Origin: Andeanibacterium fulvum | GTDB lineage: Bacteria > Pseudomonadota > Alphaproteobacteria > Sphingomonadales > Sphingomonadaceae | Reading direction: 5' to 3' | Assembly: GCF_037154085.1 (NCBI RefSeq) | Contig: NZ_JBANRM010000001.1 | Location: 868,001 to 932,000 of the forward strand | DNA: 64,000 bases | Shown here: piece after piece, positions 1 to 8,435 of the stretch | How the letters are laid out: every line of letters starts with the position of its first letter | Numbering within the stretch: the first letter of the stretch is position 1 | Position numbers and translations under genes: made by a program | The notes under the pieces: model-generated | The model's input: the letters and a program-made list of their open reading frames with translations, nothing else | Database searches by the model: none | Told to the model about the DNA's origin: nothing

Positions 1-329
1 AGCTTGCGGCGGCCGATCACGAAATGCGCGATGGTGACGATCACCACCGGCTCCACCAGATTGGCGACGAGATAGCCGAGCGAATCGCCGAACCCGACGC
101 CCACCCAGGCATTGAAGACCAGATTGCCCACTGCCAGCGCGGCAATCACCGGCAGGCGTTGCCCGCGCTTTGCCACATAGAGCGCGGAGACGGCCAAGGC
201 ACTGGGCAGCCACAACAGCAGCACAGCGCCACCGGCATCGCGCAGCGAAACGGAGGCCATCGCGCTTGCCAGCCAGACCAGCGCCACCCCCGCCGCAAAC
301 AGCCCGTCTTTGACGATCTTGCTGTCCAA
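1..329 (-). CDS. MASE1-domain membrane sensor, N-terminal part (cut by window edge)
   Basis: Only about 109 N-terminal residues lie in the window. They are almost entirely hydrophobic: a first helix (GLFAAGVALVWLASAMASV), a second containing LLLWLPSALAVSALYVAKRG, and a third with AALAVGNLVFNAWVGVGFG and LVANLVEPVVIVTIAHFVIG. The pattern of a polar N/E residue inside helices (GN.., LVEP) followed by a GRRK turn is that of MASE1, an integral-membrane sensing domain usually fused to a histidine kinase or GGDEF/EAL output domain. The start is TTG at 327-329, preceded by a strong GGAGG ribosome site. The output domain lies outside the window, so the signalling type cannot be stated. Confidence 0.6.
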   Translation of the reverse strand, partial: MDSKIVKDGLFAAGVALVWLASAMASVSLRDAGGAVLLLWLPSALAVSALYVAKRGQRLPVIAALAVGNLVFNAWVGVGFGDSLGYLVANLVEPVVIVTIAHFVIGRRK

Positions 330-417
330 TGCCTCCTCCTCAATCGTCGACGGATAACCGCGAGGAGTGAAGCTATGGTAAACCGAACGGCTACCGTTTT
401 GCGGACGGCAAAAGAAA

Positions 418-445
418 CGGGCCCCGTGCCGAAACACGGAGCCCG
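418..445 (-). terminator. Rho-independent terminator of the DAHP synthase gene
   Basis: The arms 418-428 and 435-445 pair over 11 positions with one mismatch, around a CCGAAA loop. Read on the minus strand, the hairpin is followed by TTTCTTTT. It lies 28 bases past the stop codon of the minus-strand DAHP synthase gene. Confidence 0.75.
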
Positions 446-473
446 CTATCCTACCCAAAATCGGGTCAATTTA

Positions 474-1847
474 TCAGGCGGCGTCGGCCTGACGCTGCTG
501 CGCTTCGAGATTGAGCATCTCGGCCAGCAGGAATGCCAGTTCGAGCGACTGCGCCGCGTTGAGACGCGGGTCGCAATGGGTGTGGTAACGATCGGCCAGA
601 CGTTCGTCGGTGATCGCAACGGCACCGCCGGTGCATTCGGTCACGTCCTGCCCGGTCATTTCCACATGGATGCCGCCGGCATGGGTTCCTTCGGCCCGGT
701 GCACCGCGAAGAAGCCCTTCACTTCCGACAGGATGCGGTCGAACGGACGGGTCTTGTAGCCGCTTTCCGCCTTCACGACATTGCCGTGCATCGGATCGCA
801 GCTCCACACCACCGGATGGCCTTCACGCTTCACGGCCCGCACCAGCTTGGGCAGACCGGCTTCCACCTTGTCATGGCCGTAACGGCTGATCAGCGTCATG
901 CGGCCGGCCTCGCGGCTCGGGTTCAACGTGTCGAGCATGCGCAGCAGAGCGTCCGGCTCCAGGCTGGGGCCGCACTTCATGCCGATGGGGTTCTGCACCC
1001 CGCGCAGGAACTCGACATGGGCCGAACCGTCGAAACGGGTGCGGTCGCCGATCCACAGCATGTGCGCGCTGGTATCGTACCAGTCGCCGGTGAGCGAATC
1101 CTGCCGGGTCAGCGCCTGCTCATAGGGAAGCAGCAGCGCCTCATGGCTGGTGTAGAAGCTCGCGCTCTTCAGCTGCGGCGCGTGTTCCGGATCGATCCCG
1201 CAGGCTTCCATGAAGTCCAGCGCCTCGCCAATGCGGTCGGCGATGTCGCGGAACTTGTCGGCCCAGGGGCTGCGGCCCATGAAATCGAGCGTCCACTTGT
1301 GGACCTGACGCAGGTTCGCATAACCGCCGCCCGCGAAAGCGCGCAGCAGGTTCAGCGTCGCCGCCGACTGGCTGTAGGCGCGGATCATCCGCTCCGGATC
1401 GTTGCGGCGCTGGGCATCCTCGAAATCGATGCCATTGATGATGTCGCCGAAATAGCTCGGCAGTTCCTTGCCGCCGATCGTCTCGGTGGGGGCGCTGCGC
1501 GGCTTGGCGAACTGGCCGGCCATGCGGCCCACCTTCACTACCGGCTGTTTGCTGGCGAAAGTCAGCACCGCAGCCATCTGCAGCAGCACGCGGAACGTGT
1601 CGCGGATGTTGTTCGGGTGGAACTCGGCAAAGCTTTCGGCGCAGTCCCCGCCCTGGAGCAGGAAACCGCGGCCATGGACCACTTCGGCCAGTTCGGCCTT
1701 GAGAGCACGCGCCTCGCCCGCAAAGACGAGCGGCGGATAGGCCGACAGCGTATCCACTGCCGCATCCAGCGCTTTTTCGTCTTCATAGACCGGAAGGTGC
1801 TTCGCTTCGAAGTTCTTCCAGCCCTCGGGGGTCCAGCTCTTAGCCAC
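474..1847 (-). CDS. class II 3-deoxy-7-phosphoheptulonate (DAHP) synthase
   Basis: First enzyme of the shikimate pathway: condenses phosphoenolpyruvate with erythrose 4-phosphate in the cytoplasm. The 457-residue protein has the class II (plant/actinobacterial, AroA-II) signatures, including GGDCAESFAEF near residue 70, KVGRMAGQFAKPRS near 105, KCGPSLEPDALL and CDPMHGNVVKA in the second half, and HVEMTGQDVTEC near the C-terminus. These carry the metal- and PEP-binding residues. The length matches the family. The start is GTG (1845-1847) with a purine-rich GGCAGAGA upstream. It is transcribed alone and ends in its own terminator. Class II enzymes are often feedback-inhibited by aromatic amino acids, but the sequence alone does not show by which. 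Confidence 0.95.
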   Translation of the reverse strand: MAKSWTPEGWKNFEAKHLPVYEDEKALDAAVDTLSAYPPLVFAGEARALKAELAEVVHGRGFLLQGGDCAESFAEFHPNNIRDTFRVLLQMAAVLTFASKQPVVKVGRMAGQFAKPRSAPTETIGGKELPSYFGDIINGIDFEDAQRRNDPERMIRAYSQSAATLNLLRAFAGGGYANLRQVHKWTLDFMGRSPWADKFRDIADRIGEALDFMEACGIDPEHAPQLKSASFYTSHEALLLPYEQALTRQDSLTGDWYDTSAHMLWIGDRTRFDGSAHVEFLRGVQNPIGMKCGPSLEPDALLRMLDTLNPSREAGRMTLISRYGHDKVEAGLPKLVRAVKREGHPVVWSCDPMHGNVVKAESGYKTRPFDRILSEVKGFFAVHRAEGTHAGGIHVEMTGQDVTECTGGAVAITDERLADRYHTHCDPRLNAAQSLELAFLLAEMLNLEAQQRQADAA

Positions 1848-1947
1848 TTTTTGTCTCTGCCTGTTATGGGAAGGCGGCGCAAATAGGCGCTCGCGCGCCA
1901 GATTGCAAAGGTTACACTCTCAACTACTCTGATCGATATATTCGATC

Positions 1948-4900
1948 TCAGGGAGCCAGCGGCATGGGCGCCGCGGAAGCCGCCGCTGCTCCGGCCCCGG
2001 ACGGGGCCGAACGCGCCAGTTGCTGGCCCTGCGGAATCACCGCCACGCGCATCCCCTGTCCGGCGGGGAGGAAGTGACCGGCGAGTTCCTTCATCCGTTC
2101 CGGCGTGGTCACCGTGAAGTCATCGAACAGCGAACCGACGGTTGCGATCCGCTCCGGCTGGGTCGTCACTCCTTCGACCAGGTTCATCCAGATGCCATGC
2201 GCGGAAAGCGAGCGCGACAGCTGCTGCAGGATCGGCTCGGTCACCCGGACGATCTCGTCCTGATCCGGGCCGTTCTTCGCCAGATCGGCAGCGATATTGT
2301 CAGCCACCGCGAAGAATTCGGGCACCATCTCGGGCTTGAGCTGTGCCAGCGCCATGAAGCGCCCGCCACTGTCGATATCCGTCGGCCAGCTGGCCATGAC
2401 GAAGGGCGTATAGCTTGCCCCGGCCTTCTCGCGCATCGCATCGAGCAGGCGGTTGTTGTAGATATCGCCCAGCACCGTCAGTTCGCGCGATACCGGCACG
2501 CCTTTTACCCCGCCGCCCAGCGGCCAGGCGACCACGGCGGCGGCCTGATCAGCCTCGCCATTGTGATGCAGCACCACCGGTTCAGCCGGCACGGGCGAGA
2601 AGGACACGCCCCGCGCCAGTGCCTCGGGCGGGATTGGCGCGCGCGGCGGCAGGGCGCCGAAAGTGCGCGCCAGTTCCGCCTCGGTCGCTGCCGGATCGAT
2701 ATCGCCAAAGACCATCACTTCCACCGGCCCCTGCCGCAGCAGCGGTTCCCACACATGGCGGAAGCCCTCCGGAGTCGCCCCACCCAGCTGGGCCGGGGTC
2801 GGGGTCGCGAAACGGGCATCGCGATTGTCGAGAATCCAGTCGAGATCGCGGTTCATCACGCTCATCGGATCTGCATTGAGGCTGTCATAGCCCAGCTGCC
2901 CAAGTGCCTTGGCACGATCGAACGCAGGCACATCCCAACGCGGCAAGGCCAGCTTTGCGGCAAACAGCCACAGTTGGTCGGCCAGATCTTCCTGCCGGGT
3001 CTGTGCCTCGAATTGGAACGCGCCATTGTCGATCGAGAAATCGAAGCCGAGCTTGCGGCCCGAGGCAATGGCATCGAGCTGCGAGGCACCGAGCGGCCCA
3101 AGGCCCGAGGCGACCAGCGCCGACTGGCCCAGGCTGATATAGGGCGCATCCTCGGCCGCGAAGGCGCGATAACCGCTGCCGAACCGCACGCGCACCGTAA
3201 TCCGCCCCGGTTCGTTATCCGTCCGCCAGACCAGTGCATGAACGCCATTGGCGTAATCGAGCTGCTCGATCTCGCGCACGCCGATCAGGTGGCGCGAGAC
3301 GGGCTGCGCCGGCGTGCCGATGGTAGGCATATCGGCAAAGCTCAATGCCCCGGTGGCGACACGGGCGCCATTATCGGCTGCGACCGGTTCCAGCAGAGCG
3401 CTGCGAAGCTGCTCTTCCGTGACCTCGCCAGCCTTGGGCGTCAGCAGGATCGCGCGGGTCACCGTGCCCTTGAAGAGCTGCTTGGAATGCTCGAACACTG
3501 CCTGCGGCGTGAAGCGGCTGCGCATCTCGCGCAGAACATTGAGGAAGGTTTCCGGAGAGGCGACCGATTCCCGAATGTCGACCGCATTGACGAGATCGTC
3601 GGCCAGCCGGGCTCCGGGCTGGTTGATGCGCTGATCGTACATATCGGCGAAGGCCACGTCGATTTCGGACAACTCGCGAGCAATATCTTCCTCGCTCGGC
3701 GGCGTTTCCAGTGCATCGGCGATCACTGCCCGCACGTCGTTCAGCGCGGCCTTCCAGTCATTGCCCAGAGGCGTGACATTGATGAAGGTCACATTGGCGG
3801 AACGGCTCATTTCCCGGCGTTCCACGCTTGCGAGGACGAAGCTGCCCCCTGCGCGGGAACGCTCCATCAACCGCCGGTTGATGATCTGTTCGGCAACCCG
3901 GTCGATCATCAGCTGGCGGTTATACTCCAGATTGTCGGTCGGCTTGCCCCAGGGCCGCAGCACCGCCACGATGATGCCGCGCGGCAGATCGGGCTCCACC
4001 ATCACGCGCGTCTCGCCCATCGGGCTGTCGAGGCCTGCGACCTTGGGCGCGCCCTTGGGGGCGACGGGCTTGCCGAAATCGGGCGCCTTTGCCGGTGCGC
4101 CCTTGCCCTTCCAGTCGGAATAATATTGCTCGATCAGCCGGGCGAAATGGTTGGGATCGCCATCGCCCACGATCACGATGGTAGTGTTTTCGGGGCGATA
4201 CCAGCGGCTGTGAAATGCCTTCAGGGCTGCGCTTGTAGCAGCCTGGAGAGTTGCCTCCGTCCCGGACGGCGCGCGGGTCGCCAGCAGCTGGTCCTTGTAG
4301 AACAAGGCGCTCGACGCGTCGGAAAAGCGCTTGCCCGGCCCGCCATTCTCACGGTTTTCCGCGAGCACGATCGGCACTTCGGCGGCAATGTTCGCATCGC
4401 TCAGCAAGGGCTCGCGGATCATGCCGGACAGCAGCTTCATGCTCTCATCCAGCTTGGCGTCGGTCGCGTCAGGAAGATCGAGCTGATAGGCTGTCTGGGT
4501 GGGCGAGGTGATCGCATTGGTATCCGATCCCAGCCGTGCACCCAGCCTCTGCCAGGTGGGAATCGCCTGCCCGTTGGCGAGATATTTCGACTCGCGGAAG
4601 GTGAGGTGCTCGATCAGGTGGGCAAAGCCGCGCTCGCTTTCCTGTTCGTTGAGCGAGCCGGCGTCGATGCGCACTCGGATCGAAACCTGCTGGCCCGGCA
4701 CGAGATTCTCCCGAACGGCGTAGCGCAGCCCGTTGGGCAGTTCGCCGAACAGCCAGTCCTTGTCATGCGGGATATCGCCGCCGCGATAGATCCACGGATC
4801 GTCGGGCTTGAGCGATGCAGGCGGAACCGTTGCGGCAGTCGACGGGACGAATACAGTCGAAACCTCGTCCCGCGCCTGCACTGCGGGAGTGACCGCAACC

Positions 4901-4953
4901 AGCAGGGCAAGGAAGGGCGCAAGCAGCCGCACGGCGCGCGAGTGGATATTCAT
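1948..4953 (-). CDS. M16 family zinc metallopeptidase, secreted (insulinase/pitrilysin-like)
   Basis: A 1001-residue protein with a signal peptide (residues 1-27, ending AVQA-RDE), so it is exported, probably to the periplasm. The M16 inverted zinc motif HxxEH is at H112-E115-H116 (HLIEH), with the downstream acidic ligand in AAEVPIVLAENREN near 190. A second, non-catalytic M16-type half follows (GVHALVWRTDNEPGRITVRV... near 570 and later KAGASYTPFVMASWP), giving the usual two-lobed clam-shell length. The C-terminus is Ala/Pro-rich and low in complexity. The neighbours are transcribed separately, so the substrate is not indicated. An antisense frame of similar length exists but has no recognisable protein features. 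Confidence 0.93.
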   Translation of the reverse strand: MNIHSRAVRLLAPFLALLVAVTPAVQARDEVSTVFVPSTAATVPPASLKPDDPWIYRGGDIPHDKDWLFGELPNGLRYAVRENLVPGQQVSIRVRIDAGSLNEQESERGFAHLIEHLTFRESKYLANGQAIPTWQRLGARLGSDTNAITSPTQTAYQLDLPDATDAKLDESMKLLSGMIREPLLSDANIAAEVPIVLAENRENGGPGKRFSDASSALFYKDQLLATRAPSGTEATLQAATSAALKAFHSRWYRPENTTIVIVGDGDPNHFARLIEQYYSDWKGKGAPAKAPDFGKPVAPKGAPKVAGLDSPMGETRVMVEPDLPRGIIVAVLRPWGKPTDNLEYNRQLMIDRVAEQIINRRLMERSRAGGSFVLASVERREMSRSANVTFINVTPLGNDWKAALNDVRAVIADALETPPSEEDIARELSEIDVAFADMYDQRINQPGARLADDLVNAVDIRESVASPETFLNVLREMRSRFTPQAVFEHSKQLFKGTVTRAILLTPKAGEVTEEQLRSALLEPVAADNGARVATGALSFADMPTIGTPAQPVSRHLIGVREIEQLDYANGVHALVWRTDNEPGRITVRVRFGSGYRAFAAEDAPYISLGQSALVASGLGPLGASQLDAIASGRKLGFDFSIDNGAFQFEAQTRQEDLADQLWLFAAKLALPRWDVPAFDRAKALGQLGYDSLNADPMSVMNRDLDWILDNRDARFATPTPAQLGGATPEGFRHVWEPLLRQGPVEVMVFGDIDPAATEAELARTFGALPPRAPIPPEALARGVSFSPVPAEPVVLHHNGEADQAAAVVAWPLGGGVKGVPVSRELTVLGDIYNNRLLDAMREKAGASYTPFVMASWPTDIDSGGRFMALAQLKPEMVPEFFAVADNIAADLAKNGPDQDEIVRVTEPILQQLSRSLSAHGIWMNLVEGVTTQPERIATVGSLFDDFTVTTPERMKELAGHFLPAGQGMRVAVIPQGQQLARSAPSGAGAAAASAAPMPLAP

Positions 4954-5050
4954 GGCGTCCTTTTAAGGAGTGAGGGCATGAAGGGATAGTGAATGGTGCA
5001 AAACAAGCTCTACCTTGCCGCACCGGGGCCCTGCGCCTAAATTCACTCCC

Positions 5051-5626
5051 ATGTATATCGAGACAGAAACCACGCCGAACCCCGCGACGCTCAAATTCCT
5101 GCCCGGACAGGCCGTGATGGCTACCGGCACGCGGGAATTCGCTTCACCCGAAGCTGCGGAAGCGTCCCCGCTTGCCGATGCCCTGTTCGGCACCGGCGAA
5201 GTGGTCAATGTGCTGTTCGGGCGGGAATTCGTTTCCGTCACCGCCGCACCCGGCGCGGACTGGTCAGCGCTCAAGCCGCAGGTCGTGGCGATCCTGCTCG
5301 ATCATTTCATCAGCCAGGCACCGCTGTTCCATGCCGGCACTGCCGCCGACATTGCCGTGCCGCCGGAAGACGAAGATCTGGGCGACGATCCGGCCCACGC
5401 CGATATCGTGGCGCAGATTCGCGAACTCATCGAAACCCGCGTGCGCCCGGCAGTGGCCGGCGACGGGGGCGATATCCAGTATCGCGGTTTCCGCGAAGGG
5501 GTGGTCTATCTCTCCATGCAGGGTGCCTGTTCGGGCTGCCCCTCCTCCACCGCGACGCTCAAGCACGGGATCGAGGGCCTGCTGAAGCATTACGTCCCCG
5601 AAGTCACCGAAGTGCGGGCCGCCTGA
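5051..5626 (+). CDS. Nfu-type Fe-S cluster carrier (NifU C-terminal domain protein)
   Basis: A 191-residue scaffold that holds and transfers Fe-S clusters to client apoproteins. The N-terminal Nfu_N domain is recognisable by TPNPATLKFLPG (residues 8-19). The C-terminal NifU domain has the cluster-binding CxxC pair at C160 and C163 (GACSGCPSS). ATG 5051 is chosen because the Nfu_N domain begins MYIETETTPNP; the upstream in-frame extension is not conserved in character. The next gene starts one base after this stop, so the two are probably co-transcribed. Confidence 0.93.
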   Translation: MYIETETTPNPATLKFLPGQAVMATGTREFASPEAAEASPLADALFGTGEVVNVLFGREFVSVTAAPGADWSALKPQVVAILLDHFISQAPLFHAGTAADIAVPPEDEDLGDDPAHADIVAQIRELIETRVRPAVAGDGGDIQYRGFREGVVYLSMQGACSGCPSSTATLKHGIEGLLKHYVPEVTEVRAA

Positions 5627-5627
5627 G

Positions 5628-6221
5628 ATGGGTGAGCCCCTGTCGGACGCCGCGCTCGACCAGCTGTTCCGCACCGCGCGGACCTATAATGGCTATCTCG
5701 ATAAGCCGGTCGGCACCGAGCAGCTGCACGCGATCTGGGATCTGGTGAAGATGGGGCCGACTTCGGCCAACCAGCTTCCTGCTCGGCTCGTCTGGCTCAC
5801 CACTCCGGAGGCCAAGGAAAGGCTGGCGAAGCACGCCGGGGGCAGCAACGGCGACAAGATCCGCAAGGCGCCGGTCAGCGTGATCATCGCCATGGACGTG
5901 GATTTCCACGAGCAATTGCCGTGGCTCTTCCCCCATGCCGATGCGAAGAGTTGGTTCGACGGGAACGAACCGGGCCGCGAACTTTCCGCCCTGCGCAATT
6001 CGACGCTTCAGGGGGCCTATTTCATTCTCGCCGCCCGCGCGCTCGGGCTCGATACCGGCCCGATGTCGGGCTTCGACAATGCGGCTGTTGACGCGGAATT
6101 CTTTGCCGATCAGCCCAGGTGGAAGTCCAATTTCATCTCGACTTTGGGCTATGGCGACCCCGCCACCATCTTCCCTCGCAGTCCAAGGCCCGATTTCGAG
6201 GTCTTCAACCGCGTGCTCTGA
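5628..6221 (+). CDS. nitroreductase-family FMN oxidoreductase, RutE/HadB-like
   Basis: A 197-residue flavoprotein of the nitroreductase fold. Its features match the RutE (malonic semialdehyde reductase) subfamily: FRTARTYNGYLDKPV at the start, KMGPTSANQLPARLVWL (FMN phosphate region, near 45-60), a central NSTLQGAYFILAARALGLDTGPMSG segment near 130, and a C-terminal GYGDPATIFPRSPRPDFEVF. The substrate cannot be read from the sequence, and no other rut genes are nearby. It follows the Nfu gene by one base, an association that may simply be operonic. Confidence 0.85.
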   Translation: MGEPLSDAALDQLFRTARTYNGYLDKPVGTEQLHAIWDLVKMGPTSANQLPARLVWLTTPEAKERLAKHAGGSNGDKIRKAPVSVIIAMDVDFHEQLPWLFPHADAKSWFDGNEPGRELSALRNSTLQGAYFILAARALGLDTGPMSGFDNAAVDAEFFADQPRWKSNFISTLGYGDPATIFPRSPRPDFEVFNRVL

Positions 6222-6240
6222 CGCGCTAGCGCAGAGCATA

Positions 6241-6861
6241 ATGAAGACACTTGCCATAGATTGCGCCACCGAGGGCTGCTCCGTAGCCCTGTTCCAAGGC
6301 GATGACTGGGTTGCGGGGGAGTTCCGCATGCTCGGGCGCGGCCATGCCGAACAGCTGGTTCCGATGATCGCGCAATTGCCCGAACGGGGCCGTACGGACC
6401 GGATCTGCGTGTCGCTTGGCCCCGGCAGCTTCACTGGCGTGCGTATCGGCCTTGCCGCCGCGCGGGCGCTGGGCCTTGCCTGGCGGGCGGAAGTGCTTGG
6501 CTATCCTACTCTGGCGCTGGTTGCCGCCATGGCGCGGGGAGATAGGGGCACACAGCCGGTCACCGTCTGCATGACCGGCGGCCATGGCGAATGGTTCCTG
6601 CAGGACTTCTCGGCGGAAGGCATGCCCGAAGGCCCGCTTGAATCGCTGCGCCCCGATGCCGCGGCAACCCGCCCCTGCCATGCGCTGATCGCCGGGACGC
6701 AGTCCGAAGCGCTTGTCTCCGCCAAGGGCAGCGGCGCGGCCCTGCCCCTCTGGCCCGAGGCAGGGCACCTGCCCCTCCTGCCGGCCGCGCTGCTCACTCC
6801 GGCGCTTTCCCCAATCTACGGCCGCGCGCCCGATGCCCGCCTGCCGGGAGCGGCGGCATGA
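6241..6861 (+). CDS. tsaB: tRNA threonylcarbamoyladenosine biosynthesis protein TsaB
   Basis: A 206-residue ASKHA-fold protein that partners TsaD in making the t6A37 modification of ANN-decoding tRNAs. The N-terminal MKTLAIDCATEGCSVAL (phosphate-1 strand), GHAEQLVPMI and SLGPGSFTGVRIGLAAARAL are the family signatures. The C-terminal half is short and poorly conserved, as usual for TsaB. The start is ATG 6241, 19 bases after the preceding stop. The stop overlaps the rimI start by four bases (ATGA), the common tsaB-rimI pairing. Confidence 0.95.
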   Translation: MKTLAIDCATEGCSVALFQGDDWVAGEFRMLGRGHAEQLVPMIAQLPERGRTDRICVSLGPGSFTGVRIGLAAARALGLAWRAEVLGYPTLALVAAMARGDRGTQPVTVCMTGGHGEWFLQDFSAEGMPEGPLESLRPDAAATRPCHALIAGTQSEALVSAKGSGAALPLWPEAGHLPLLPAALLTPALSPIYGRAPDARLPGAAA

Positions 6862-7322
6862 GTGCCCCCAAAGATCCCGTCGATCACATCATGGAAGTGA
6901 TGGAAGGCGCGTTCGATCCCGCCTTCGGCGAAGCTTGGACCCGCAGGCAGGTCAGCGACGCGTTGATCATGGGGAATTGCCGCCATCTTTTGCTCGATGC
7001 CGATCTGCAAGTTCCTGATGTTTTTGGGAAAGCGGCAGGATTTACTCTTTCGCGAGAAGCTGCGGGCGAAGAAGAGCTGTTGCTGATCGCGGTCCTGCCC
7101 GATTTCCGGCGAATGGGAGTCGCTTCCGCGCTGATGGAGCGCCTGATCGCCGACGCGCGCATGCGCGGAGTGACGCGCATGTTCCTTGAAATGCGCGACG
7201 GCAACCCGGCAGAGGCGCTCTATCTCCGTCATGGATTTGAGCCTGTGGGTCGCCGTCCGAATTATTACAATCGGGGTTCGATTGCCGGGATCGACGCCAT
7301 TACCTTTGCGTTAGGGCTTTAG
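6858..7322 (+). CDS. rimI: ribosomal protein S18-alanine N-acetyltransferase
   Basis: A 154-residue GNAT-fold enzyme. The acetyl-CoA loop is LIAVLPDFRRMGVASALMERL (residues about 76-96, RxxGxA form), followed by LEMRDGNPAEALYLRHGFEPVGRRPNYY, typical of RimI. It overlaps tsaB by four bases. RimI acetylates the N-terminal alanine of S18 in enteric bacteria; in alphaproteobacteria the substrate range is inferred from family and context. Confidence 0.9.
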   Translation: MSAPKDPVDHIMEVMEGAFDPAFGEAWTRRQVSDALIMGNCRHLLLDADLQVPDVFGKAAGFTLSREAAGEEELLLIAVLPDFRRMGVASALMERLIADARMRGVTRMFLEMRDGNPAEALYLRHGFEPVGRRPNYYNRGSIAGIDAITFALGL

Positions 7323-7476
7323 ATCATAAAGGCTTAACTTGACCGAGGACGACAGTTCTTCACCGTTCCCCGCACTGCACTTGAATTTCGAATTTGTTTC
7401 ATGCAAGGCGCCAAATCCGGTCCCATACCGGAAAAACACGTAAGCGAGCCCCCCTCTCGCTGGAATTGAGGACATT

Positions 7477-7917
7477 ATGGACACCATCGAAAATGACATG
7501 ACCGAGACGCTGATCACGCTCACCTCGGATATCGTCGCAGCTCATGTCAGCAATAATAGCGTCGCGGTCGAAGAACTTCCCAGCCTGATCCAGAATATCT
7601 ACGGCGCCCTCGCCGGTCTTGGCCAGAAAGTCGAACCCGAAGTCGCTCCGCTGGAACCCGCCGTTTCTGTCCGTGCGTCCGTGAAGCCCGACTACATCAT
7701 CTGCCTGGAAGACGGTAAGAAGATGAAGATGCTCAAGCGCCACCTGATGACGGCCTACAACATGACGCCGGAGGAATATCGCGCGCGCTGGAACCTGCCC
7801 GCCGATTACCCGATGGTTGCCCCCAATTATGCGGAAAAGCGCCGCGAGCTGGCCAAGAAGATCGGCCTCGGCCGCAAGCCCGGCCAGAAGCGCGGTCGCC
7901 GCAAAAAGGAAGCCTGA
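7477..7917 (+). CDS. MucR/Ros-family zinc-finger transcriptional regulator
   Basis: A 146-residue regulator. The C-terminal two thirds carries the MucR block PDYIICLEDGKKMKMLKRHL, then YNMTPEEYRARWNLPADYPM and YAEKRRELAKKIGLGRKPG. The Cys and His residues of this block form the single prokaryotic zinc finger, and a basic tail (KRGRRKKEA) follows. In alphaproteobacteria this family binds AT-rich DNA and controls exopolysaccharide, motility and its own gene. The 154-bp upstream gap has short hairpins (7418-7432, CCGGT/ACCGG, and 7443-7461, AGCGAG/CTCGCT) and an AT-rich patch (GAATTTCGAATTTG) that could serve autoregulation; that is inference. Confidence 0.95.
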   Translation: MDTIENDMTETLITLTSDIVAAHVSNNSVAVEELPSLIQNIYGALAGLGQKVEPEVAPLEPAVSVRASVKPDYIICLEDGKKMKMLKRHLMTAYNMTPEEYRARWNLPADYPMVAPNYAEKRRELAKKIGLGRKPGQKRGRRKKEA

Positions 7918-7940
7918 GTCTCACAAAGTCTCACTGCAGG

Positions 7941-7968
7941 TTGAAAAAACGCCCCATGGGTCTACAAC
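7941..7968 (+). promoter_or_regulatory. possible fur promoter inside the mucR terminator
   Basis: TTGAAA at 7941-7946 is followed, after 16 bases, by TACAAC at 7963-7968, which resembles a sigma-70 -35/-10 pair. The -10-like element sits in the loop and descending arm of the terminator hairpin. It is proposed because almost no space is left between terminator and fur start for any other promoter. Weak evidence. Confidence 0.25.
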
Positions 7969-7983
7969 CCGTGGGGCGTTTTG
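7946..7983 (+). terminator. Rho-independent terminator after mucR
   Basis: A near-perfect stem pairs 7946-7961 with 7967-7982 (AACGCCCCA...TGGGGCGTT), ending in TTTT. It is symmetrical and could work on both strands. It lies directly against the start of the next gene. Confidence 0.85.
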
Positions 7984-7999
7984 ATTGACGGGGCTAGCG

Positions 8000-8422
8000 T
8001 TGAATCAACCCATTGATATTGAGCAGCTCTGCAACGAGCGGGGACTGCGGATTACCGAGCAGCGGCGCATCATTGCCCGTGTGCTTTCCGAAAGCACGGA
8101 TCATCCCGATGTCGAGCTGCTGCACGAGCGCGCCTCCGCGATCGATCCCAAGATCTCGATCGCGACGGTGTACCGCACCGTGCGCCTGTTCGAGGAAGCA
8201 GGCATTCTCGACCGGCATGATTTCGGCGATGGCCGCGCGCGCTATGAAGCCGCGCCCGAGGCCCATCACGATCACCTGATCGATGTCGAATCCGGCAAGG
8301 TCGTGGAATTCGTCGATCCCGAGCTGGAAGCCCTGCAGCGTGTGATCGCCGAAAGGCTGGGCTATCGCCTGGTCGATCACCGCATGGAGCTTTACGGCGT
8401 CCGGCTCGACCGAGAGGACTGA
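8000..8422 (+). CDS. fur: Fur-family metalloregulator (Fur/Mur)
   Basis: About 140 residues: an N-terminal winged helix (RGLRITEQRRIIARVL, SIATVYRTVRLFEEAGIL) and a C-terminal metal/dimerisation region with EAAPEAHHDHLIDVESGKVVEF. The HHDHL motif provides regulatory metal ligands. The C-terminal CxxC pairs of enteric Fur are absent, which is common in alphaproteobacterial Fur/Mur. Only TTG codons are available as start (8000, or in frame at 7985). 8000 is preferred because 7985 falls at the edge of the preceding terminator. In this class the regulator may respond to manganese rather than iron; the sequence does not decide. Confidence 0.92.
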   Translation: MNQPIDIEQLCNERGLRITEQRRIIARVLSESTDHPDVELLHERASAIDPKISIATVYRTVRLFEEAGILDRHDFGDGRARYEAAPEAHHDHLIDVESGKVVEFVDPELEALQRVIAERLGYRLVDHRMELYGVRLDRED

Positions 8423-8435
8423 CGGAACGGCCGTG

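Noticed and set aside
24..1886. A 620-codon plus-strand frame opposite the DAHP synthase gene
   Set aside because: Same antisense effect; the minus strand carries an unmistakable enzyme and terminator.
2020..4989. A 989-codon plus-strand frame opposite the M16 peptidase gene
   Set aside because: The translation is His/Arg/Gly-rich without any domain, while the minus strand has a complete M16 protein with signal peptide and zinc motif.
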